A stretch of DNA of 5,895 bases from Hyphomicrobiales bacterium. Lineage in GTDB: Bacteria; Pseudomonadota; Alphaproteobacteria; Rhizobiales; Beijerinckiaceae. Made by a program: the position numbers and the translations under genes. Location of the stretch: NCBI GenBank assembly GCA_027489835.1, contig JAIXZF010000239.1:1-5895 (forward strand), written 5' to 3'. Shown here in pieces: positions 1-5,262 of the stretch. Numbering within the stretch: position 1 is the first letter of the stretch; each line of letters opens with the position of its first letter. A model generated the notes under the pieces. That model saw only the letters and a program-made list of their open reading frames with translations. It made no database searches and was not told the DNA's origin.

Positions 1-908
1 GCGTTGCGCTCCAGCGCCTCGCTGCCGGAGGCGACGAGCACCTCGGTGAACTTCTGGTGCTGGCCGCCATCCTGATAGACCAGCTTGATCGCGGGCGTGC
101 CCTTGGCCACGAGGGCTGCGACCTCGGCCTCGTCCTTGCGCCGCTTCTCGGCCGCGGCGGCGGCGACCTGCTGCTCGGCCGGGTCCTCGCGGCAATCCTC
201 GGTGCGGTTGAAGGCGTAGCGCGCCTGGCAGACCGAGACCTTGGGGGCGGCGCGCGCGACCTCGAACAGGTCGGAGCCTTCCTTGAGGTTGCGCCAGAAG
301 GCCATGTTGGCGTCGTAGCGATGACGGGCGAGGTTCTCGGGCGTCATGCGGAACGGCAGCGCCTGCATCTGCACCGCGGCCTGGCCGCCATTATGCGCCT
401 CGCGGACGATGGCGTAGATTTCGGCGATCTGGTCGTCCGTCATCGAGTAGCAGCCGGCCGAGGAGCAGGCGCCGTGCACCATCAGATGCGAGCCGGTGCG
501 GCCATGCGTGCGGTCGAAATTGTTCGGGTAGCCCATGTTGAAGGACAGGTAGAACGCCGAGTTCGGGTTCATCTGCGCGGGCGTGATGTTGTAGAAGCCC
601 TCCGGCGCCTGGCGGTCGCCCTCGCGCTTCTTGGGGCCGAGCTGGCCTGACCAGCGGCACATCGGATAGGTCTTGAGCAGCTTGTACTGCCCATCCCGCG
701 CCATCTTCCAGATCTCGAGTTCCGACTCCTTCTTGAAGGAGCGGATCAGCACGGGGTCGTTCTTGGTCATGCCGCGTTCCGACATGAGGGCGTAGACCTC
801 ATTCGGAATCGGGATGTTGTGACGGGCCGCGCCGCGATAGCGGCTGTCCTCGCAGGCTGCGAGACCGAGGGCGACGACAAGGGCGAGCGAGACAGGCAAC
901 AGACGCAA
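1..908 (-). CDS. YafK/DpaA-like L,D-transpeptidase (YkuD fold) lipoprotein, 3' end outside window
   Basis: This is a periplasmic, lipid-anchored enzyme of the YkuD L,D-transpeptidase superfamily, closest in motif to the YafK group. 302 residues are visible and the C-terminus runs off the left edge. I start it at a TTG codon (906-908), because that gives a complete lipoprotein signal peptide, MRLLPVSLALVVALGLAAC, with lipobox LAAC and lipidated Cys19. An AGGA lies eight bases upstream (917-920); the next in-frame ATG would lose the signal. The catalytic domain spans about residues 50-185, with EGDRQAPEGFY at 96-106 and the active-site motif HGACSSAGCY at 145-154; His145 and Cys153 are the predicted catalytic pair. 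A charged Ala/Glu/Lys-rich, probably helical segment follows (about 243-270). Family members form or cleave L,D-bonds in peptidoglycan; E. coli DpaA (YafK) releases Braun lipoprotein. Which of these reactions applies here cannot be told. It lies downstream of accA on the same strand, with a gap large enough for its own promoter. Confidence 0.9.
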   Translation of the reverse strand, partial: MRLLPVSLALVVALGLAACEDSRYRGAARHNIPIPNEVYALMSERGMTKNDPVLIRSFKKESELEIWKMARDGQYKLLKTYPMCRWSGQLGPKKREGDRQAPEGFYNITPAQMNPNSAFYLSFNMGYPNNFDRTHGRTGSHLMVHGACSSAGCYSMTDDQIAEIYAIVREAHNGGQAAVQMQALPFRMTPENLARHRYDANMAFWRNLKEGSDLFEVARAAPKVSVCQARYAFNRTEDCREDPAEQQVAAAAAEKRRKDEAEVAALVAKGTPAIKLVYQDGGQHQKFTEVLVASGSEALERN

Positions 909-963
909 GGCAATGATCCTGAAGCGGACGTCCCAACCCGGGACGCCGGATGTCACGAGGCGC

Positions 964-992
964 ACTATAACCGTTAGCCTTGCCGGATGGTT
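964..992 (-). promoter_or_regulatory. Weak candidate promoter for the L,D-transpeptidase gene
   Basis: On the minus strand a TATAGT hexamer (964-969) resembles a sigma-70 -10 box and would give a leader of roughly 50 bases before the TTG start. The hexamer 17 bases further upstream (987-992, AACCAT) is a poor -35. The call rests on one good hexamer in the least GC-rich part of the window, so it is tentative. Confidence 0.22.
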
Positions 993-1021
993 ACCACAAG
1001 CCCGGCCGATGTGGGCCTATG

Positions 1022-1037
1022 GTCAACCGTTCCTTAA
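1022..1037 (-). promoter_or_regulatory. CtrA-like binding site upstream of the L,D-transpeptidase gene
   Basis: The minus strand reads TTAA, seven bases (GGAACGG), then TTGAC. The full CtrA box of alphaproteobacteria is TTAA-N7-TTAAC, so this matches eight of nine fixed positions. It lies about 115 bases upstream of the start of the envelope gene and 37 bases past the accA stop. CtrA control of envelope genes is known in this class. A small inverted repeat (CCGTT at 1027-1031, AACGG at 1036-1040) overlaps the site, which offers another explanation for part of the pattern. Confidence 0.35.
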
Positions 1038-1074
1038 CGGCCAAACTGTGGCGAAGCGGAGCGAGGTAAAGGGG

Positions 1075-2031
1075 TCAGCCGAGCTTGCGGCCGATCGCGA
1101 GGAACTTTTCGGCGCGCTGGGCCCTGATCTGATCCGGCGAGAGGCCGCGCAATTCCTCCAGCGAGCCGGCGATGGCGTGGCCCGCCCGCTCGATGGCCTC
1201 GTCCGGCGCCCTGTGCGCGCCGCCGGAGGGCTCCGACACGATCCGGTCGATGACGCCGAAGCGCAACAGGTCCTGCGCGGTGATCTTCATGCCGGTGGCG
1301 GCGTCCTGCGCGCGGGCCGCGTCGCGCCACAGGATGGAGGCCGCCCCCTCGGGCGAGATCACCGAATAGATGGAGTGCTCGAGCATGATGACCCGGTTGG
1401 CGGTGGCGATGGCCACGGCGCCGCCGGAGCCGCCCTCGCCGATGATCACGGCCACGTTCGGCGAGCCCAGCGCGAGGCAGGCCTCGGTGGAGCGCGCGAT
1501 GGCCTCGGCCTGGCCGCGCTCCTCGGCCTCGATGCCGGGAAAGGCGCCGGCCGTGTCGACGAAGCACAGGACCGGCAGCCCGTAGCGGTCCGCCAGCTCC
1601 ATAAGGCGCACGGCCTTGCGGTATCCCTCGGGCCGCGCCATGCCGAAATTGTGCCTGAGCCGGGTCTCGGTGTTCGAGCCCTTCTCCTGGCCGAGCACGC
1701 AGACCGGCTCGCCCTGGAAGCGGCCGAAGCCGCCGATGACGGCCTCGTCCTCGCCGAAGCCGCGGTCGCCGGCGAGGGGCGTGAACTCGGTGATGAGCCT
1801 GCTGCAGTAATCGATGAAGTGCGGGCGCTGCGGATGGCGGGCGACTTGTGTCTTCTGCCAGGGGGTGAGCGCGCCGTAGAGGGCCTTCAGCGACTGGTCG
1901 GCCTTGACCTCGAGCCGCGCGATGTCCTCGCCGATGGCCACCGCGTCGCCCTTGGCGGCCATGGCCTTCAGCTCGTCGACCTTCGCCTCGAGATCGGCGA
2001 CGGGCTTTTCAAAGTCGAGATAGCTTCTCAT
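1075..2031 (-). CDS. accA: Acetyl-CoA carboxylase carboxyltransferase subunit alpha
   Basis: AccA is the alpha half of the carboxyltransferase, which with AccD moves the carboxyl group from biotinylated AccB to acetyl-CoA. The malonyl-CoA product is the committed precursor of fatty acid synthesis in the cytoplasm. The 318-residue protein has the normal family length. Family landmarks are the N-terminal LDFEKPVADLEAKV stretch (5-18), HPQRPHFIDY (66-75), DTAGAFPG (159-166), the crotonase-fold oxyanion loop GEGGSGGA (198-205) and SPEGAASILW (226-235). The ATG at 2029-2031 fits the usual family N-terminus, though only a weak purine stretch (CGGA) precedes it. The 156 bases upstream (2032-2187) hold no other gene I can support and probably contain the promoter, but I see no convincing boxes there. 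In-frame TTA, CTA and TCA codons are so rare that the opposite strand stays open across the gene. Confidence 0.97.
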   Translation of the reverse strand: MRSYLDFEKPVADLEAKVDELKAMAAKGDAVAIGEDIARLEVKADQSLKALYGALTPWQKTQVARHPQRPHFIDYCSRLITEFTPLAGDRGFGEDEAVIGGFGRFQGEPVCVLGQEKGSNTETRLRHNFGMARPEGYRKAVRLMELADRYGLPVLCFVDTAGAFPGIEAEERGQAEAIARSTEACLALGSPNVAVIIGEGGSGGAVAIATANRVIMLEHSIYSVISPEGAASILWRDAARAQDAATGMKITAQDLLRFGVIDRIVSEPSGGAHRAPDEAIERAGHAIAGSLEELRGLSPDQIRAQRAEKFLAIGRKLG

Positions 2032-2187
2032 GCTGCGTTTGGTCCGGAGGCTGGTTCAGGTGGCTGCCGGCCGCCGCCGACCGTTTCTGGCCCGGCGACG
2101 AGGCTGTCGTCGGGACCGGGATGGCTGCGGCGCCGGGCCGCTGGGGACCCCAATGCGCGGCTGATGTGGCGGCGCGGAGGGCCGCTG

Positions 2188-2958
2188 TCAAGTTTGGGCG
2201 GCGTCGGCGCTGGCGCCGAGCCCTGCCGAGGGGGCGGCTTCGGGCAGCGGAGCGAGCACCTGGCGCCAGGCGAAGGCGCGGCGATTCTTGGCCGGCGCCA
2301 CCCGGTAGAACTGCTTGGTCGCGTCGATGACGTGCACCCCGGCGAAGGGCAGCCCGAGGCCGGAGCCGACCTTCTCCCAGGCCGCCGCCGAGCGCAGCAC
2401 GGACTGGCTCCTAAGCGGCGGGGTGTAGAGCGCTTCGGACCATTGCTCTGGCGAGAACATGGTGGCGCGCATCAGCTTCTCCAGCTGGTGGCGCGAGAAG
2501 GGCCGGCCATGGCCAAACGGCGTCGCGTCGATGCGCGCCCACAGCCCGCGCCGGTTCGGGGCGATCAGCATCAGCCGGCCGCCGGGCGCCAGCACGCGCC
2601 AGCACTCGGCCAGCAGGTCCTCGGCGCTTTCGCTCGCCTCAATGGCGTGGGCCAGGATCACGCGATCGATCGAGGAATCGTCCAGCGGCAGCAGCAGCGG
2701 GTCGACCAGCGCGGAGGCCGAGCCGCGGCCGCCGGCCGACCAGTTCACCACGCCTTGCGTCGCCGGCATGAAGGCCAGGCTGCGTTCCGCCCCGTCGCGC
2801 AGAAGGGTGAGGTAGGGCACCGCATAGCCAATGCCGACGAGCCGGGCGCCCGCGACGTTATCCCACAGCCGCAGGACGGCCCGGCCGATGAAACGGCGGG
2901 CGACATGCCCGAGCGGACTGGCGTAGAAACTGCGCAGGTCGACGACGTCGGTGCTCAT
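2188..2958 (-). CDS. Class I SAM-dependent methyltransferase-like protein (Methyltransferase_11 type)
   Basis: This 256-residue cytoplasmic protein has the C-terminal half of a Rossmann methyltransferase core: PLDDSSIDRVILAHAIEAS (91-109, the motif II/III region) and ECWRVLAPGGRLMLIAPNRR (118-137). It then has a subfamily stretch, PFGHGRPFSRHQL. SAM-binding motif I is eroded: residues 40-50 read LVGIGYAVPYL instead of an hhDhGxGxG pattern, so the usual acidic residue and third glycine are missing. From memory, rhizobial relatives also have LVGLGY at this spot, which would make it a subfamily trait rather than damage. I chose the ATG at 2956-2958 (MSTDVVDLRSFY) over an ATG 72 bases upstream (3028-3030). 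The shorter start fits the family N-terminus and leaves an intergenic region before divergent gloB. No Shine-Dalgarno is clear. The substrate is unknown, and catalysis itself should not be assumed. Confidence 0.85.
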   Translation of the reverse strand: MSTDVVDLRSFYASPLGHVARRFIGRAVLRLWDNVAGARLVGIGYAVPYLTLLRDGAERSLAFMPATQGVVNWSAGGRGSASALVDPLLLPLDDSSIDRVILAHAIEASESAEDLLAECWRVLAPGGRLMLIAPNRRGLWARIDATPFGHGRPFSRHQLEKLMRATMFSPEQWSEALYTPPLRSQSVLRSAAAWEKVGSGLGLPFAGVHVIDATKQFYRVAPAKNRRAFAWRQVLAPLPEAAPSAGLGASADAAQT

Positions 2959-3052
2959 GGGTCGAAGCTCACGGCCACAGGATGGCGTGTTGCTGGACAA
3001 GCGCAAGGGCTTGCTTCCAAGATGCCCCATCCTCCTCGCGAAAGGGTTTATC
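2959..3052. promoter_or_regulatory. Divergent intergenic region between the methyltransferase gene and gloB
   Basis: These 94 bases separate two divergently read genes and must hold at least the gloB-cupin promoter. I see no convincing -35/-10 pair on either strand. The only notable structure is a 12-base palindrome, GCAAG-GG-CTTGC (3003-3014), near the middle, which could be an operator but is short enough to arise by chance. The region ends in AAAGGG, six bases before the gloB GTG, a plausible ribosome binding site that decides that start. Confidence 0.45.
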
Positions 3053-3814
3053 GTGCTCGAACTTCATGTCTTTCGCTGCCTGTCGGACAATTGCGGCGCG
3101 CTGCTCCGCGACACCGCCACCGATCTGTGCGCCGCCGTGGACGCGCCGGATGCCGGGGCCGTCCACGCGGCGGCCGTCGCAAAGGGCTGGTCGATCAGCC
3201 ATCTGTTCATCACCCACGAGCATGCCGACCACATCCAGGGCGTCGAGGACCTGACCCGGCGCACCGGCTGCGAGGTGATCGGACCGGCCGCTGCCGGCAA
3301 GGTCGCGCCGCTCGACAGGATCGTGGGCGAGGGCGATCAGATCCGCCTCGGCGAGACGCTGTTCGAGATATGGGACACGCCCGGCCATGCGGCGGGCCAT
3401 GTGACCTGGGTCAGCCAGGCCGGCAAGATGGCGCTGGTGGGCGACGTCGCCTTCGTCATGGGCTGCGGCCGGCTTTCGGGCGACACGGCGCCCCAGCTCT
3501 GGCAGGCGCTCTCGCGCCTGGCCGCGCTGCCAGACGATGTGACGCTCGTCACCGGGCATGACTACACCTTCTCGAATGCGCGCTTCGCGCGGCATGTCGA
3601 GCCGGGCAATGCCGCCATCGAAGCGCGGGCGCAGGAGGCGGCGCGGCGGGCGGAGGCGCAGGATTTCTGGGCCGTGACGACGCTCGGCGAGGAGAAGGCG
3701 ACCAATCCGTTCCTCAGGGCCGGGGAGCCGGCGCTGATGGCGCTGACCGGCGCGGCCGATGCCGGTGCGAGCTTCGCCGCGCTGCGCCGCATGAAGAACG
3801 AGTTCAGGGGCTGA
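3053..3814 (+). CDS. gloB: Hydroxyacylglutathione hydrolase (glyoxalase II)
   Basis: GloB hydrolyses S-D-lactoylglutathione to D-lactate and glutathione, the second step of cytosolic methylglyoxal detoxification. I start at GTG 3053-3055, preceded by AAAGGG six bases upstream. The 253 residues then begin at the family N-terminus (LELHVFRCLSDNCG); a longer ATG-started frame from 2951 would add 34 residues unlike the family. Metallo-beta-lactamase metal ligands are all present: THEHADH at 54-60 (His55, His57, Asp59, His60), His112 in DTPGHAAGH, Asp131 in VGDVAF and His169 in TGHDYT. Glyoxalase II-specific marks are MGCGR (136-140), the LPDDVTLVTGHDYTFSNARF segment and the C-terminal NPFLR (218-222), which in the family contacts glutathione. 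One oddity is Cys14 in SDNCG, where most relatives have a tyrosine. The cupin gene follows after one base, so the two are very likely co-transcribed. Confidence 0.95.
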   Translation: MLELHVFRCLSDNCGALLRDTATDLCAAVDAPDAGAVHAAAVAKGWSISHLFITHEHADHIQGVEDLTRRTGCEVIGPAAAGKVAPLDRIVGEGDQIRLGETLFEIWDTPGHAAGHVTWVSQAGKMALVGDVAFVMGCGRLSGDTAPQLWQALSRLAALPDDVTLVTGHDYTFSNARFARHVEPGNAAIEARAQEAARRAEAQDFWAVTTLGEEKATNPFLRAGEPALMALTGAADAGASFAALRRMKNEFRG

Positions 3815-3815
3815 G

Positions 3816-4283
3816 ATGAGCGCATCGTCGATCGGCGGAATGAGCGCCGCGGAGGTGGTGGAACTGCTCGGGCTCAAGCCGCATCCCGAGGGCGGCTTCT
3901 ACCGCGAGACGTTCAGGGACACGCGGCTCGTCGAGGGTGGCCGTCCCGCCTCGACCGCGATCCACTACCTCCTCGGCGTCGGCGAGGCGTCGGAATGGCA
4001 CCGGGTCGACGCGGCGGAAATCTGGCACTGGCATGCCGGCGCGCCGATGGCGATCACCCTGTCGCCGGACGGCCATGACGCGGAGGCGCACCGGCTCGGG
4101 CCCGAACTCAGGATGCGGCAGAAGCCCCAGTTGGTGGTGCCGGCGCATTGGTGGCAGACCGCGACCAGCCTCGGCGCCTGGACGCTGGTGAGCTGCACGG
4201 TGGCGCCGGGCTTCGACTTCGCAGGCTTCGAGATGGCGCCGCCCGGCTGGCGGCCGACGCCGCGCGCGGCGTCAGGCGGCTGA
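3816..4283 (+). CDS. DUF985 / Cupin_5 family protein
   Basis: This is a 155-residue small cytoplasmic cupin of the DUF985 (Cupin_5) family, whose yeast relative YML079w has a solved beta-barrel structure but no firmly assigned reaction. Family marks are HPEGGFYRETFR (23-34), STAIHYLL (46-53), WHRVDAAEIWHWHAG (61-75), the VPAHWWQ segment (108-114) and the closing APGFDFAGFEMA (130-141). His62, Glu68, His73 and His111 are candidates for a metal or ligand pocket. The ATG at 3816 has AGGGG (3806-3810) five bases upstream. The later in-frame ATG at 3840 has only a GGCGGA directly abutting it. The gene begins one base after the gloB stop, so translational coupling is likely and a role linked to small-aldehyde or sugar-derived metabolites can be guessed. 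That link is inference only. The 3' end overlaps the convergent EamA gene by 12 bases. Confidence 0.92.
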   Translation: MSASSIGGMSAAEVVELLGLKPHPEGGFYRETFRDTRLVEGGRPASTAIHYLLGVGEASEWHRVDAAEIWHWHAGAPMAITLSPDGHDAEAHRLGPELRMRQKPQLVVPAHWWQTATSLGAWTLVSCTVAPGFDFAGFEMAPPGWRPTPRAASGG

Positions 4284-5138
4284 GGGCCGCGAGGCGATCA
4301 GCGCCCCCGCAACGATGAGCGCGCAGGCGAGCGCCAGCGTCCACCCCGCCTCTGCGCGGCCGGCCAGCACGAGCGCGAGGGTGGAGATGACCGGCGCGGC
4401 ATAGGAGGCCGTGCCGAGGAAGCGGATGTCGCCCTTCTTCATGCCGATGTCCCAGAAGAAGAAGGCGGCCCCGGTCGGCCCGAGCCCGAGCAGCAGCATG
4501 GCGAGCCATTGGCGCGTCTCGCCCGGCCACATCGGCGGCTCGACGGCAAGGTGGGTGAGCGCGGCCAGCACAGCCGTGCCGATGCAGAAGGCCACCACCG
4601 CTTCGGTCGGCACCGCCGCCATGCGCCGCGACAGCACGGAATATGCGGCCCATGTCAGCGCGAACAGGAAGGCCATCAGATACCCGAACAGCGGCAGGCC
4701 GGCTTCGCCCAGCCCGCCCTTCCCGAGCGCCAGCGCCGCGATGCCGGCGAAGCCCAGGCAGGCGCCCGCGATGTGCCCGGGCTTCAGCCGCTCGCCGGGC
4801 AGCAGGCCGGACATGAGCACGATCAGCAGCGGCCAGAGATAGCCGATGAGGCTGGCCTCGGCGGCCGGCGCGGCCTTCATCGCGGAGAAGTAGAAGGCGT
4901 GCGAGCCGAACAGCCCTCCAATGCCGACGGCGAGGGCCGGCCAGGGCTGAAGCAGCAGGGCCAGACGTCCCGTCGCGGCCAGCACCGCGAGGCCGAAGGC
5001 GCTCGCGATGGCGAAGGTCAGCGCGGTCAGCAGGAAAGGCGGCACGCCCTTGGTCAGATCGGTGAGCAGCGCGAGCAGGCCCCACATCAGGATGGCGAGC
5101 AGCCCGATCAGCGTGTGGCGGGAGAGGGCGGGGCGCAT
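4272..5138 (-). CDS. DMT-superfamily EamA transporter, YddG-like
   Basis: This 288-residue inner-membrane protein has about ten hydrophobic segments (roughly 8-26, 33-53, 66-85, 92-111, 121-138, 148-168, 178-197, 209-228, 240-260 and 265-283). That matches two tandem five-helix EamA repeats. The fourth helix carries SLIGYLWPLLIVL (96-108). The YLWP motif is shared with the aromatic amino acid exporter YddG as I remember it, and the N-terminal TLIGLLAILMWG (9-20) also fits that subgroup. Export of amino acids or related metabolites is therefore likely, but the substrate is not established. I start at ATG 5136-5138, just before the first helix; the same frame stays open 231 bases further upstream but that part is low-complexity Arg/Ser/Ala, not transporter-like. 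No clear ribosome binding site is visible. The phaB terminator ends only about 30 bases before the start, leaving little room for a separate promoter. Confidence 0.92.
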   Translation of the reverse strand: MRPALSRHTLIGLLAILMWGLLALLTDLTKGVPPFLLTALTFAIASAFGLAVLAATGRLALLLQPWPALAVGIGGLFGSHAFYFSAMKAAPAAEASLIGYLWPLLIVLMSGLLPGERLKPGHIAGACLGFAGIAALALGKGGLGEAGLPLFGYLMAFLFALTWAAYSVLSRRMAAVPTEAVVAFCIGTAVLAALTHLAVEPPMWPGETRQWLAMLLLGLGPTGAAFFFWDIGMKKGDIRFLGTASYAAPVISTLALVLAGRAEAGWTLALACALIVAGALIASRPSAA

Positions 5139-5167
5139 GGGTTCAGCTGTCGTGGCGAGATGCCGGG

Positions 5168-5204
5168 CAAAGAAAAGGTCCAGACCGGCGCGCCGATCCG
5201 GACC
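5168..5204 (-). terminator. Rho-independent terminator after phaB
   Basis: Reading the minus strand, 5204 to 5177 folds into a 12-base-pair stem (two G-U pairs) with a four-base CGCG loop, starting GGTCC and ending GGACC. It is followed directly by TTTTCTTTG (5176-5168). The stem, small loop and U-run in this order are the classic intrinsic terminator layout. It starts about 60 bases past the phaB stop and is the best stem-loop in the window. The U-run lies on the minus side only, so it should not act well on plus-strand transcripts. Confidence 0.75.
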
Positions 5205-5227
5205 GCTTCGTTTCGCTCGCGATGACG
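5199..5227 (-). repeat. REP-like dispersed repeat fragment in the phaB trailer
   Basis: The minus strand reads GTCATCGCGAGCG (5226-5214) followed by AAACGAAGCGGTCC (5213-5200). This closely resembles a short intergenic repeat I recognise from many bacterial genomes, with a core like GTCATTGCGAGCG then AAGCGAAGCAATCC. Its last bases form the 5' arm of the phaB terminator. Only one copy is in the window, so repetition itself cannot be shown here. Confidence 0.5.
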
Positions 5228-5236
5228 CAAGTCGCT

Positions 5237-5256
5237 GGCGGGCGCAAGCGCCTGCC
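5237..5256 (-). other. Short GC-rich hairpin just after the phaB stop
   Basis: An inverted repeat GGCGGGCGC-AA-GCGCCTGCC begins seven bases beyond the phaB stop codon. In phaB mRNA it forms a stem of eight base-pair positions, one of them an A-C mismatch, with a small CUUG loop. There is no U-run, so it is not a terminator by itself, but it may protect the 3' end or slow polymerase before the real terminator downstream. Confidence 0.35.
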
Positions 5257-5262
5257 GCTGCC

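Noticed and set aside
57..650. A 197-codon plus-strand open frame opposite the L,D-transpeptidase gene.
   Set aside because: It is a GC-bias shadow in the same codon register as the real minus-strand gene, which has a full lipobox and catalytic motif.
1027..1040. Inverted repeat CCGTT-CCTT-AACGG after accA as a possible terminator.
   Set aside because: The stem is only five base pairs, with no U-run after it on the minus strand. It overlaps the CtrA-like site, which explains part of it better.
2009..2191. A 60-codon minus-strand open frame filling the gap between the methyltransferase gene and accA.
   Set aside because: Composition is Ala/Pro/Ser-rich without a recognisable motif, no ribosome binding site stands out, and it runs into the accA start and methyltransferase end. 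It is more likely a leader region than a gene.
913..3561. An 882-codon open frame on the plus strand, antisense to accA and the methyltransferase gene and running into gloB.
   Set aside because: It is codon-aligned with the reverse genes, and stays open because their TTA, CTA and TCA codons are very rare in this GC-rich genome. Its product is low-complexity Arg/Ala/Gly/Pro sequence with no family motif, while accA and gloB are unmistakable.
2969..3877. A 302-codon minus-strand open frame opposite gloB.
   Set aside because: gloB has every metal ligand and the glyoxalase II signature in the plus frame. The reverse product is Arg/Gly/Asp-rich without a known fold.
4276..4290. GCGGC-TGAGG-GCCGC hairpin at the cupin/EamA junction as a bidirectional terminator.
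   Set aside because: There is a five-base-pair stem and no U-run on either side. Such GC hairpins arise easily by chance in this composition.
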